Below are positions 35,676 to 43,999 of a DNA stretch of 64,000 nucleotides, in pieces (the stretch's first letter is position 1; every line of letters begins with the position of its first letter). Origin of the DNA: Planctomycetaceae bacterium (lineage in GTDB: Bacteria > Planctomycetota > Phycisphaerae > SM23-33); contig JBDKTA010000022.1 in assembly GCA_039680605.1 (NCBI GenBank), positions 248,001 to 312,000 of the forward strand, given 5' to 3'. The notes beneath the pieces are model-generated. The model saw only the letters and a list, made by a program, of their open reading frames with translations, was not told the origin of the DNA and made no database searches. Position numbers and translations under genes: made by a program.

Positions 35676-37123
35676 GCGCCCTCCTTTCCGGCTCGGCGCA
35701 TCAGCAGCGGTTTGGCGTAGAACCCGTACAGCAGCCCGGCGCAGATCATCGCGCAGGCGGTCCAGATCAGCCACAGGGCTGGGCGGCTGGCCACGAGGAG
35801 GCGGATCGTCGCCACGCGGCCGTCGGGGCCGCTCTGCCAACTGCCCTGGCTGAGCTGATACGCCCCGACCTGCACCGGCTCGTTGAGGCGCAGCGTTTCC
35901 TGGCGGCGCAGTCCGCCGGCCGCAATCGTCACCTCGCAAATGTAATCCTGCGGCACGCTGGTGCCCGGGTGCGTGAGGTACTGCGTGGCGGTCACCTGCA
36001 CCGTCGCGGGCAGGTCGACGCGCCGGCGCGAGAAGTTCAGCCAGATCGTCTTGCCGCCGCCCAGGTCCATCCGCAGAGGCGCGCTGGCGTTTTCAAAGCT
36101 CGCAAACGGAAGAAAACTCGTCCGCTCGAATCCGCTGCCGCGGATCGTCACGCGCACCGCCGGAACCGCCGCGGCGGACGCGCCCGCGACGGCCTGGGCA
36201 TCCCACGTCAGGCTCGCGTGATCGAGCCTCTCCAGCAGCGTCACGCCGACCGTCCGGCCCGCCAGGGGCACGGCAAGCTCGCGTCCGCGATCCAGGTCGC
36301 CTTTCCATCGCGACCCGTCGGGGCGCACCACCACCAGCACCGGCGAGACCTGCGGGCCAGACAGCACCATCGCCACGTCGTAGGGCATGCCCGGGCCGCG
36401 GTCGCCCGCGGCGGGTTTGGCCAACTGCTCCACCTGCCGAGGATCGGAGTCGGGGTAATAGATCATCGCGTACCCGCGGCCGCCGAACTGCTGATATTCC
36501 GGCTCGTCGGGGCAAAGCGTGACTCGCTGGCTGTGGCCCAAATCGTCAATTTGCAGGATCACCGCCGGCGACGCCGCGGGGGAGTCGTTCTGCCATCGCG
36601 GGGCAAGCTCCGCCCGCGGCAGAAACAAATCGGCGCTGCCGCTGAAGCCTTCCGGCAGACCGGCCAGCGATGCGTTGAGGCGGCCGGGAACCCCCAGCGG
36701 CGTCTGCACCGGCGCCTGGCGCGGGTCGGTCGAGACGAAGATCGCGTAGGTGTCGTTGACGAAGAAGTGATCGATCGCCGACCAGCGCCCCTGGTCGGCC
36801 ATGGTCAGGCACTCGCCGCTGACGTGGAAGGCGGCGTACCAAGCGGCCGCGCCCATCAGCACGATCACGCCGGCGTGACTGCACCACGCGCCCAGGCGCG
36901 CCGGGCGAAATGGAACTCGCAGCGCCGTCGCCAGGATGATGTTGACCGCCAGCGCCGCCGAAAGCGTCAGCAGGGCCCAGTGACCGTAGAGGTCGTTCAG
37001 GCGAGGATCGCGCGCCGCTGCGATGGAAACGGCTGAAAGATAAATAATGACCGCCGCCAGCAGCGCGCAGCCCAAGGCGGTGCTCGCCAGCAGGCGGATG
37101 ACAGGATTTCTCGGCAGGTTCAC
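35672..37123 (-). CDS. resB: ResB-like cytochrome c biogenesis protein
   Basis: 483 residues if the GTG at 37123 is the start; the upstream in-frame stretch runs into the preceding gene in the wrong frame. Membrane helices lie at about 7-35, 45-65 and 78-100 and at the C-terminus (about 450-475), around a large extracytoplasmic domain, as in ResB/Ccs1. These proteins bind haem and reduce apocytochrome, working with CcsA, which follows with a 4-bp overlap. No Shine-Dalgarno is seen; a TATAAT stands 10 bases before the GTG, so the mRNA may be leaderless. Confidence 0.85.
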   Translation of the reverse strand: MNLPRNPVIRLLASTALGCALLAAVIIYLSAVSIAAARDPRLNDLYGHWALLTLSAALAVNIILATALRVPFRPARLGAWCSHAGVIVLMGAAAWYAAFHVSGECLTMADQGRWSAIDHFFVNDTYAIFVSTDPRQAPVQTPLGVPGRLNASLAGLPEGFSGSADLFLPRAELAPRWQNDSPAASPAVILQIDDLGHSQRVTLCPDEPEYQQFGGRGYAMIYYPDSDPRQVEQLAKPAAGDRGPGMPYDVAMVLSGPQVSPVLVVVRPDGSRWKGDLDRGRELAVPLAGRTVGVTLLERLDHASLTWDAQAVAGASAAAVPAVRVTIRGSGFERTSFLPFASFENASAPLRMDLGGGKTIWLNFSRRRVDLPATVQVTATQYLTHPGTSVPQDYICEVTIAAGGLRRQETLRLNEPVQVGAYQLSQGSWQSGPDGRVATIRLLVASRPALWLIWTACAMICAGLLYGFYAKPLLMRRAGKEGA

Positions 37124-37132
37124 GTGCGGTTC

Positions 37133-37160
37133 ATTATACCCGGCGCAGCTCGAGTGTCTT
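37133..37160 (-). promoter_or_regulatory. Probable promoter giving a leaderless resB mRNA
   Basis: Minus strand: AAGACA (37155-37160), 16-bp spacer, TATAAT (37133-37138), overlapping the end of the upstream glycosidase gene. Only 9 nt separate the -10 box from the GTG start at 37123, so transcription would begin within a few bases of the start codon. Confidence 0.5.
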
Positions 37161-39500
37161 TCCCGGATCGACCGCCGCGCGGCGGACCAACGTCGCGCGT
37201 CCAAACCGCCGGCCAGGAAAAATGGGGACTGTCCCGCTGTTTGGGACTGTCCCCATTTTTCCGTCAGGCGCGCAGGGGCTTCCGGCCGGCAGCACCAGTT
37301 CGATCTGCACCTCATACGGCTCGGCGTTACGATTGGTCAGCGTCGCCGACAACTCCCCGCCGTCGTTGCGGTAGGTCACGTCGAAGCAGCTTTCGCCCAG
37401 TCGGCAGTTCTGCCATGAAAACTCCGGCCACGGGCAGAACGGGCGGAAGTTCACGCGGCGGGCGGGGCGGTCGGCCCGCAGGCCCAGGATGTTGTGGATG
37501 AACAGGCAGGCCAAGACGCCGCCCGCCCAGGCGCATTTCATCGCCGCCGCGGCGCGCTGGGGCGCGTTGGGGTCGGTCGCGCCGGCCAGGTATGGCCACC
37601 ACCAGATCGAGCCGTCCAGGTCCGTCAGACGGCGGATGCGCAGAAGCTGGCGGGCCAGTTCCGCCTCGTCTGCCGCCGAGGCCAGCGCCGTCATCCACGC
37701 CGGGAAGGTCGCGCCGTAATGCTTATCGTCAGTCCACCACACGCCGTCCATCTCCGGCCAGTAGAGCGGGTTTTCGGCCGTCAGCGCCAAGCTCGCGTGG
37801 GTCAGCAGCGCCGGTTCGTCTGTCTCGCAGAAACCGTAGAAGGGCGCCAGCGTGGTGTCGGTCTCTTCGCCGTCGTGGCCGGCCACGAATGTGCCCTCGG
37901 CGTTGGCGCCTTCAAAGAACCGCCGCCCGTGTGGGCTTTCGCCTGCGCAGCGTTCAAGGATGGCCGCTTTAAGCTGCTCAGCGTTTGCGGCCCATGCGGC
38001 CGCCAGATCGGGCACGTTGTACACTTCGTCCGCCAGGCGCGACATTTCGGCGAAGGCTTTCCAGATCACGACGTTGCTGCCGGTGTGCCAGTCGCCGCGG
38101 GCGTCGCCGTCGGAGATGTATAGTGCGGGAAAGAGCATCTCCTCTCCGCGGCGGCTGGCGTGAATCTGCTCGAACATTTTCATCGCCCCGGCCAGCAGGT
38201 CGGCCTGGCCGGCGAAGAAGCTCGTGTCGCCGGTGTTGCGGTAATACTCGCCAGCCAGCAGGTACGCCGCCAGGGCGTTGCAGGGTGAGTGTGTCGCCGG
38301 CGAGGCGTCAGCCCATCGCGCCAGGCCGCGCCCGAACGCCTGAGGCGGCGGGCCCCACTGGTTGAACCACGCTGCCGCCCCGGCGCAGAGCTGCGGGTGC
38401 AGCATGCCCATCGGCAGCATCGCGTGGTAGATGTCCTTGATCCAGATGAACTTGTTCTCCCACGAGGCCGGCCCGCAGAAGCGGCTGCCCCAGAAGCTCC
38501 CCCCGAATCGCCCGTCGGGCAGGTGCAGCTCCGACTGGCGGCAAAGCTCCGATGCCCGCACCAGGCTCTCAGCCCAGTACGGCTCGCTCGGGATCGCAAG
38601 CGTCCCCAGCCGCCGCGCGTGATACGCCAGCGTGTCGTTAAGCCAATCCACCGCCGCCCGCCCCGCCACGCGCGATTGAATCGCCCGCGTCTCATCCGCA
38701 TCGGCCCCGATCGCGCAGACAAAGGCCAAGCACTGCACCGCCCCGCCAGCCAGTGAAAACGCCGCTTGCGCCGTCGTAGCACAGGCATCTTCCGTAGCAC
38801 GGGCATCTTGCCCGTGAGTAGCATGGGCGTCCCGCCCATGCTCCCGTTGTGTGGCATGGGCGTCCCGCCCATGCTCTTGCCGTGTGGCATGGGCGTCTCG
38901 CCCATGCTCTTGCTGTTGTCTTTCCACGGGCAAGATGCCCGTGGAACTCACGGGCGAGACGCCCGTGCTACTGAGCCGGCCCGTCAAGGTCTCACTGCCC
39001 TCGTTGCGGATCTCCACCGCCAGCACGATCGCCCGCGGCGAAAGCTCCGGCCGCTCGACGTCCACCGGCGCAAAAGCCAACACGCGAATCCGCAGGCCGC
39101 CAACGCGGTACGTGAACATCGGCAGCAGATTCGCAACGAGGTCCGCCTGCACACCAGGCAGTTCATGAAGCGCTGCCGCCGGCGCGCCGTCAATCTCGAT
39201 TTCCAGCGGCCACGGCCCCCCCGCCGTGATCTCCTTGGTGACATACGCCCCGCGAAAGGCCCCGCCCAGCTCCCCCGCCGCCAGCGACTGCACTACGCAC
39301 GCGTGCCGCGCCAGCCCGCCAGCCGTAAACGAGCAGAGAATCTGATTGTTCGACACGTCGAAGGTGAGGTTCTCGATCTCGCGCGACGCGCTATATAAGG
39401 TATGCGGATCGCGAGCCCCCGCCGGCCCCACGCCGAAGAACGCGCTGCAGGGGGAATCCATGGCGGCCGAGAGAGTCGCAAAGGATTGCTGTGTTGCCAT
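37134..39500 (-). CDS. Six-hairpin glycosidase-like protein with in-frame repeat insertions
   Basis: 788 residues from the ATG at 39500. An N-terminal beta-sandwich (about 20-190) precedes an (alpha/alpha) toroid glycosidase-type domain (about 270-690), with conserved-looking WIKDIYHAMLPMG, DGDARGDWHTGSN and TDDKHYGATFPAWM, then a C-terminal beta-domain. The fold is typical for enzymes cutting or phosphorolysing glycans, but I cannot name the GH family. Between the first two domains about 60 residues are translated from palindromic repeats (GRDAHAT, GQDARAT), and near the C-terminus KMGTVPNSGTVPIF comes from another repeat. No signal peptide is seen. Confidence 0.8.
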   Translation of the reverse strand: MATQQSFATLSAAMDSPCSAFFGVGPAGARDPHTLYSASREIENLTFDVSNNQILCSFTAGGLARHACVVQSLAAGELGGAFRGAYVTKEITAGGPWPLEIEIDGAPAAALHELPGVQADLVANLLPMFTYRVGGLRIRVLAFAPVDVERPELSPRAIVLAVEIRNEGSETLTGRLSSTGVSPVSSTGILPVERQQQEHGRDAHATRQEHGRDAHATQREHGRDAHATHGQDARATEDACATTAQAAFSLAGGAVQCLAFVCAIGADADETRAIQSRVAGRAAVDWLNDTLAYHARRLGTLAIPSEPYWAESLVRASELCRQSELHLPDGRFGGSFWGSRFCGPASWENKFIWIKDIYHAMLPMGMLHPQLCAGAAAWFNQWGPPPQAFGRGLARWADASPATHSPCNALAAYLLAGEYYRNTGDTSFFAGQADLLAGAMKMFEQIHASRRGEEMLFPALYISDGDARGDWHTGSNVVIWKAFAEMSRLADEVYNVPDLAAAWAANAEQLKAAILERCAGESPHGRRFFEGANAEGTFVAGHDGEETDTTLAPFYGFCETDEPALLTHASLALTAENPLYWPEMDGVWWTDDKHYGATFPAWMTALASAADEAELARQLLRIRRLTDLDGSIWWWPYLAGATDPNAPQRAAAAMKCAWAGGVLACLFIHNILGLRADRPARRVNFRPFCPWPEFSWQNCRLGESCFDVTYRNDGGELSATLTNRNAEPYEVQIELVLPAGSPCAPDGKMGTVPNSGTVPIFPGRRFGRATLVRRAAVDPGKTLELRRV
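37216..37262. repeat. AAAAATGGGGAC palindromic repeat within the glycosidase gene
   Basis: Nested palindrome: GGAAAAATGGGGAC (37216-37229) pairs with GTCCCCATTTTTCC (37249-37262), and GTCCC/GGGAC pair inside. It is translated in frame near the C-terminus of the glycosidase. Confidence 0.85.
38776..38972. repeat. Run of GGGCG-CGCCC and GGGCAAGATGCCC palindromes within the glycosidase gene
   Basis: About eight consecutive short palindromes (CATGGGCGTCCCGCCCATG and ACGGGCAAGATGCCCGT types) in both orientations. The frame remains open, yielding a linker between two domains. Confidence 0.88.
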
Positions 39501-39653
39501 CTTGGTGTTCCGTTTAGTGGGGCTTCGTTGCCGTCGAACAACATCCAGGGCGGCGTCGCTGCCGCCGCACTCCAGGGGGCCTTGCCGCAATCACGCGCCG
39601 CGGCGCTTCGCTGATGGACTCTTTCGCCCCGGCGAAGTAGAATGAGATTCTAC

Positions 39654-39727
39654 CGGGGCGTAGCTCAGCTTGGTAGAGCGCCAGGTTTGGGACCTGGAAG
39701 TCGCTGGTTCAAGTCCAGTCGCCCCGA
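39654..39727 (+). tRNA. tRNA-Pro (anticodon TGG)
   Basis: 74 nt cloverleaf. The acceptor stem is CGGGGCG/CGCCCCG, the D arm GCTC...GAGC, the anticodon stem CCAGG/CCTGG around loop TTTGGGA (anticodon TGG), and the T arm CTGG-TTCAAGT-CCAG. The discriminator base is A and CCA is not encoded. A perfect palindrome TTTTTCGCC-GTA-GGCGAAAAA follows directly. The 3' end is duplicated at 40632. Confidence 0.95.
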
Positions 39728-39733
39728 TTTTTC
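39713..39733 (+). repeat. att-like site, tRNA copy
   Basis: GTCCAGTCGCCCCGATTTTT at the tRNA-Pro 3' end recurs, with one substitution and one extra T, at 40632-40653. Together they bracket about 900 bp, as left by integration at a tRNA 3' end. Confidence 0.5.
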
Positions 39734-39754
39734 GCCGTAGGCGAAAAATAGAGC

Positions 39755-39782
39755 GGAGAGGGGAGAAAGTAGAAAGTAGAAG
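39755..39782 (+). repeat. Left direct repeat of four-helix-bundle unit
   Basis: A purine-rich 28-mer beginning GGAGAGGGGAGAAAGTAG, matching 25 of 28 positions with 40248-40275. A related sequence in opposite sense (CTCTACTTTCTCC) lies at about 39846-39858, just before the gene. Confidence 0.7.
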
Positions 39783-39896
39783 AAGCAAGAGAGCTCGCCG
39801 CCAGAACGCAACTCAACTGGCAAAGGTGCTCTCCGCGGTCTCCTCTCTACTTTCTCCTTTCAATTTTTGGGCGGTACAAGATCGAGGAGAGCAACA

Positions 39897-40262
39897 ATGG
39901 CATTCGCCTTCGAGAAACTGCTCGTCTACCAGAAAGCCGTTGCGTTTGCCGACAGGATTCTCGAACTCACCGGCACGTTCGCCAGAGGGTTCTTCTTCCT
40001 GGCCGATCAACTCAACCGGGCATCGACCTCAATCGCCACCAATATCGCCGAAGGCAACGGCCGCTTCACCAAGGCCGACCGCAAACACTTCTTCGGAATC
40101 TCCCGCGGCTCGACCCAGGAGTGCGTCCCGCTGCTGGAACTGGCCAAGCGGCGCAATCTGCTGACAATCGAGACGCACGAGTCGCTCAAAGCCAACCTTG
40201 AAGAAATTGCCAAAATGCTCTCAGGCCTCATCAACCGTGAACAGAATGGAGAGGGGAGATAG
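39897..40262 (+). CDS. Four-helix bundle protein (S23/IVS-encoded family)
   Basis: 121 residues. GAGGAGA precedes the ATG. Family hallmarks are FEKLLVYQKAVAFADRI at the start, LADQLNRASTSIATNIAEGNGR in the second helix, FFGISRGSTQEC and the C-terminal helix LKANLEEIAKMLSGLI. The family was first seen in intervening sequences of 23S rRNA genes and assembles as a pentamer; its role is unknown. It lies next to tRNA-Pro between purine-rich direct repeats, and the stop codon lies inside the right repeat. A mobile origin is likely. Confidence 0.92.
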   Translation: MAFAFEKLLVYQKAVAFADRILELTGTFARGFFFLADQLNRASTSIATNIAEGNGRFTKADRKHFFGISRGSTQECVPLLELAKRRNLLTIETHESLKANLEEIAKMLSGLINREQNGEGR

Positions 40263-40275
40263 TAGAAAGTTGAAC
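40248..40275 (+). repeat. Right direct repeat of four-helix-bundle unit
   Basis: 28-mer beginning GGAGAGGGGAGATAGTAG. It overlaps the last codons and stop of the four-helix-bundle gene and matches the left repeat at 25 of 28 positions. Confidence 0.7.
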
Positions 40276-40687
40276 GCGAAAACAGCAGCGGGGTCGTCGG
40301 GGAGGTTGTTCGGGGGGGCGGCCGGAACAGCCGCACATTCAGGAGCGTAAGCCACAATCAGGCCCAGATCGTGCTCCGCAGAAAGAGGGCCGCGCGGTGA
40401 AGCAAGGACGCCAACGCCCAGAATGGTCGCACGGGCGGCTGGAGCGGTTTGCTGCACGGCAAGCGCCAGGGAGACTACTTCTAGTCCCTCAACCCCGACT
40501 CGCGGCGCCCCATTGGGGCTGGCACAATCTTGTGACACAAGATCGATTAAATAGGTGAAGTAATTCCCAGTAATACCCCCTGAAGGCTGCTTTCCATTCG
40601 CCCCGCTACGGTCGTGAAAAGTTCTAACCTTGTCCTGTCGCCCCGATTTTTTCATTTCAGCGTTCGTGATGTTAGTGTCGTTCGCGG
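40276..40687. other. Gene-less stretch with att-like right end
   Basis: No gene is supported in 412 bp. One long minus-strand frame crosses it but continues out of frame through the HAD gene. The tRNA-Pro 3' duplication lies at 40632-40653. This may be the decayed remainder of an integrated element. Confidence 0.5.
40632..40653 (+). repeat. att-like site, distal copy
   Basis: GTCCTGTCGCCCCGATTTTTTC repeats the tRNA-Pro 3' end (39713-39733) with one substitution and one inserted T. Confidence 0.5.
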
Positions 40688-41533
40688 CTATTCCACCAGT
40701 TCCCGAATGAACGCCGCCAAGCCTTTTTCGGCGACGCGGTCGGCTTCGGCGATCAATAGCGGCGAGCCGTTGGGCATGGCTACGCCAAGGCCCACTTTGC
40801 GGATGAGTTCCAGGTCGTTCACGTCGTCGCCTACGGCGGCGATCTGGCCGGGGCCAATCCGGTAGGCCTGGGCTACGTACTGCACGCCGGTGAACTTGCT
40901 CACGCCGGCGGCGAAGCTTTCGACGATCGTCACGCCGTAGTTGGGGGCCACGATCGCGTGGACGGTCAGGCGGCCGTGGAACTGCTCGCGCAGGCGCTCG
41001 CTGACGGCCGCCGCATCGGTCGATTCGACGACGGCTGAAATCCGCAGCGGGTCGGGCATTTCCGGGGCCTCGGCGATGCGTTCGACGCGATGCACCTTCA
41101 CGTTCATCTTGCTGAACCAGAGTCGGTGGGCCTCGTCGCCGCGGCCATGCTCGGCCACGATGTACTCCACGCCGCAGCGCCACACGTCGAGGATAGCCAT
41201 GGCGGAGTAGCCCGCATCGCCCAGGGCGTCGGAGAACTCGACGGCTACTGCTCGGGGGATGGGCTGCTGCCAGAGCGTGCGGCCGCTGTGGGCCTCGGAC
41301 ACCAGCGCCCCGCCGATGAGGACCATGGGCTCGAAGGGGGCCTTGAGGTTGAGCTGCCTCCAGACGCCGACGGTCTCGACGTAGCTGCGCCCCGTAGCCA
41401 GCACGATGCGGATGCCCGCGGCCTCGGCCGCGCCGACGGCCTCGATGACATCCGGCGGCACGATGCTGTCGCGGCCGACGAGGGTGCCGTCGACGTCGAG
41501 GGCGAGGAGTTTGTATTTGGGCGCCAAGCTCAT
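40688..41533 (-). CDS. Cof-type HAD-IIB family phosphatase
   Basis: 281 residues. Motif I LALDVDGTLVG (nucleophile D14), motif II ATGRS, and motif IV AVGDDVNDLELI. The C2-type cap lies between motifs II and III. Cof-type enzymes dephosphorylate sugar phosphates and cofactors such as pyridoxal phosphate. It is cytoplasmic and has a simple ATG start. A repeat palindrome lies between it and the next gene upstream. Confidence 0.93.
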   Translation of the reverse strand: MSLAPKYKLLALDVDGTLVGRDSIVPPDVIEAVGAAEAAGIRIVLATGRSYVETVGVWRQLNLKAPFEPMVLIGGALVSEAHSGRTLWQQPIPRAVAVEFSDALGDAGYSAMAILDVWRCGVEYIVAEHGRGDEAHRLWFSKMNVKVHRVERIAEAPEMPDPLRISAVVESTDAAAVSERLREQFHGRLTVHAIVAPNYGVTIVESFAAGVSKFTGVQYVAQAYRIGPGQIAAVGDDVNDLELIRKVGLGVAMPNGSPLLIAEADRVAEKGLAAFIRELVE

Positions 41534-41549
41534 TGTCCGCCGTCGGGGA

Positions 41550-41572
41550 CACGCACAACGGAGTTGTGCGTG
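41550..41572. repeat. CACGCACAAC-GGA-GTTGTGCGTG palindrome
   Basis: A 10-bp perfect stem with a 3-nt loop between two minus-strand genes. The same sequence occurs at about 60360-60384. Confidence 0.85.
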
Positions 41573-41581
41573 CCACCCTCT

Positions 41582-42982
41582 TTACTCGACCTTTAACCCG
41601 TAGAACGCCAGGATAGGCAGCATGCGCGGTTGGTCGTGCGGGACGGTCGGGGGGTTCATGCCGAAGCCGCCATGCACGACTGCCTTGTCGGCGAGCTTGC
41701 GGGCGAGCTTGAGGCGGATCGTATCGCGCTTGATGTACGCCACGCCTTCGACCGGCACGTCGCCCTGGGCGTCTTCGACGACGAAGGGCTTGATGCTCCC
41801 GCGGCCGTCGACGGTCGTCAGTTGCCCGGTGACGTTGGCGAAGCGGATGTCGACGGCCTTGCCGGCTTGGGCCTTGCGTGCGGAGGCGGGCTCGGGCGCC
41901 TGCCAGGCGACGGGCTTGCCGTAGACAGCGCCGAGCGCCGTGGCGGCGGCGCGCTGGGCCATCAGCAAGTTGCCGTGCGCGGAATTATGAATACCGTCAG
42001 AGAGCGGCTGATCGAGCGTGGGCACGACGGTCACGCCGGCGAGCTGCTTGGGCACCACGCGCTGCGTTTCGCGGATGATGGACCAGCCGCGGTCGGCTTC
42101 GTCCTGCGGGTCGGCGATCACGCAGTTGAGCTGGATCGTCAGCACGTGCAGGTCGGGGTTCTTCAGGGCTTTTCGCCAGGCCTTGACGGCCGCAATGAAC
42201 CGCTTGCCGTAGGTCTTGCACGTGGTCGGCCCGGCGTCGGAGCAGCCCTGGTACCACAGCACGCCGCGGGCGCCGCCGGTAGCCGCAGCCGCCTGGACCA
42301 TGATGTCGTACAGGCCGCTGTCGCCCGGCTCCGTCGGGTTCCACATCGACAGCGGGCTGCCGCCCAGCGAGACCTGGATCAGCCCGATGGGGTAGCCCAA
42401 GGTGCGGCTGACGATCTTCGCCCACGCCATCCACGGACCGTGCTGCGGGTAGCCTTCGCGGTTGACCATGTGGGCGGTGTCGGTGGTTTCGTTGGCCGGC
42501 TGCGTACAGAGGCTCCATCGCATGGCGTTGTTGAACACGTGTACGCCAAGCTGCGGCGGGTCATAGACCGGCTCGCGGCCGTAACCGGCGGAGTTGCTCT
42601 GCCCGGCGATGATCCACAGATCGCCGACGCCGATGAAGTGTCGGCAGTCGCCCATGAATCCGCCCCAGGCGTTGTAGTCGTGCAGGCGCGTCTCGAGGCG
42701 GTAGAGCCCGCCGGCGGGAATGTTCTTGAGCACGGCAGTCCACGTGCCATTTTTCTTGAGGGCGGCGTCTTGCCAGTCGAGCTCGGCCGTGACGGCAGCG
42801 CCGGTGTCTTCGCTAACCAGGCGCACCTGGGCGGTGAACTTTTTCCAGGCGGGCCATTGGCCAAATCCCCATCGGCCGGCCAGGCGGATCTCGCCGCGGC
42901 CTGTCTTGTCCTGCTGGAAGATCTGCCAATCGCTGGCGCCGCTGCTGATGGTGGTGCCGAGCACCGCTGCCTCTTTGGCCAT
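41582..42982 (-). CDS. Sialate O-acetylesterase-like SGNH hydrolase
   Basis: 466 residues. The catalytic Ser is in IAGQSNSAGYG (residue about 129), with the second block GGSPLSMWNP and the DxxH block SDGIHNSAHG. These are the marks of the sialic acid-specific 9-O-acetylesterase family, which removes acetyl groups from sugars. A beta-sandwich precedes and follows the catalytic domain. No signal peptide is seen. CAGGAG stands before the ATG. It is divergent from the deacetylase gene at 43171, which suggests a joint role in glycan de-acetylation. Confidence 0.9.
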   Translation of the reverse strand: MAKEAAVLGTTISSGASDWQIFQQDKTGRGEIRLAGRWGFGQWPAWKKFTAQVRLVSEDTGAAVTAELDWQDAALKKNGTWTAVLKNIPAGGLYRLETRLHDYNAWGGFMGDCRHFIGVGDLWIIAGQSNSAGYGREPVYDPPQLGVHVFNNAMRWSLCTQPANETTDTAHMVNREGYPQHGPWMAWAKIVSRTLGYPIGLIQVSLGGSPLSMWNPTEPGDSGLYDIMVQAAAATGGARGVLWYQGCSDAGPTTCKTYGKRFIAAVKAWRKALKNPDLHVLTIQLNCVIADPQDEADRGWSIIRETQRVVPKQLAGVTVVPTLDQPLSDGIHNSAHGNLLMAQRAAATALGAVYGKPVAWQAPEPASARKAQAGKAVDIRFANVTGQLTTVDGRGSIKPFVVEDAQGDVPVEGVAYIKRDTIRLKLARKLADKAVVHGGFGMNPPTVPHDQPRMLPILAFYGLKVE

Positions 42983-43072
42983 GGAAAAGCTCCTGTGTGG
43001 GCAAATAGAGAAGCAGACACATTACGGGGTTTATACGATAGTTCAAGGGAAAACATGCTGCCGGAAAAGCAG

Positions 43073-43109
43073 AAACCGACGACGAGGACGAGGACGACGA
43101 CGAGGACGA
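43073..43109 (+). repeat. Solo GACGACGAGGACGAGG repeat
   Basis: 37 bp beginning AAACCGACGACGAGGACG, identical in its GAC/GAG order to the inverted-repeat arms at 54494-54532 and 56525-56563. It lies in the divergent gap between two de-acetylation genes. Confidence 0.85.
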
Positions 43110-43170
43110 TAAGACATCTTGCTGGTCATTATCCAGCCGGATATAAGCTAACTCGCAAGGAAGGATGATT

Positions 43171-43977
43171 ATGTACTGTTCGTTCAACCGCTGGGCCGCT
43201 GGCAAGACTCGATGCTTGACGATGAGCTATGACGACGGCGTGACTGCCGACCGGCGGCTGGTGGAGATTTTCAACCGTCACGGCATTCGCGGGAGTTTTC
43301 ATCTTAACGGCGGGCTGCTGGGGCGGCAGGGATATCTGGCGCCGGAGGAGGTGGCGGGGCTTTACACCGGGCATGAGATTTCCGCGCACGGGTACACACA
43401 CCCCTTGCTGTCGCGGCTGCCGGAATCAGTGCTCGCCCAGCAGATGATCGACGACCGCCGCAGCCTGGAAGCCCTGGCCGGGTACCCCGTGCGCGGGATG
43501 AGCTATCCCTACGGCGACTACAGCCCGCGGGTCATCGAGTTGCTGCCGTCGCTGGGGATCGAGTACGCCCGCACGGTGGCCGCCCACGGCGGGTTCCACA
43601 TCCCTGAGAACCTGCTGGCCTGGCACCCGACGTGCCACCACGGCGACGCCCGCCTGAGCGATCTGACGAAGCGATTCGTCGAATCCCAGCCGGGCATGCT
43701 GCAGACGCTGTTCTACGTCTGGGGCCACAGCTACGAGTTCAACAACGCCGACAACTGGGACCTGATCGAGAACTTCTGCAAGAGCGTCGCCGGCGACAGC
43801 CATACCTGGTACGCCACGAACATCGAAGTGGCCGACTACCTCAACGCCCAGCGCGCCCTGCGGGCCACGGCCGACGGCAAGCGCCTGTTCAATCCCTCGG
43901 CGGTTTCGGTGTGGGTTGACGTGGGCGGACAAGCCGTCGAGGTGGCGCCGGGGAAGGTCACGCCGCTGACGGATTGA
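43171..43977 (+). CDS. Polysaccharide deacetylase (NodB-like)
   Basis: 268 residues from the ATG at 43171, chosen because AAGGAAGG stands 6 bases before it; the ATG at 43165 touches that site. Motif 1 TMSYDDGVTADRRL, motif 2 H-G-Y-T-H (metal histidines) in ISAHGYTHPL, motif 3 MSYPYGDYSP, and WGHSYEF towards the end. CE4-type enzymes remove acetyl groups from N-acetylglucosamine-type polymers. No signal peptide is seen. It is divergent from the acetylesterase. Confidence 0.9.
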   Translation: MYCSFNRWAAGKTRCLTMSYDDGVTADRRLVEIFNRHGIRGSFHLNGGLLGRQGYLAPEEVAGLYTGHEISAHGYTHPLLSRLPESVLAQQMIDDRRSLEALAGYPVRGMSYPYGDYSPRVIELLPSLGIEYARTVAAHGGFHIPENLLAWHPTCHHGDARLSDLTKRFVESQPGMLQTLFYVWGHSYEFNNADNWDLIENFCKSVAGDSHTWYATNIEVADYLNAQRALRATADGKRLFNPSAVSVWVDVGGQAVEVAPGKVTPLTD

Positions 43978-43999
43978 CCGGATGCGACCGCCGGCGTGC

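Noticed and set aside
40221-41576. 451-codon minus-strand frame spanning the gap and the HAD gene
   Set aside because: Over the HAD gene it runs in the wrong frame, and the rest lies in the gene-less att-like region without a domain.
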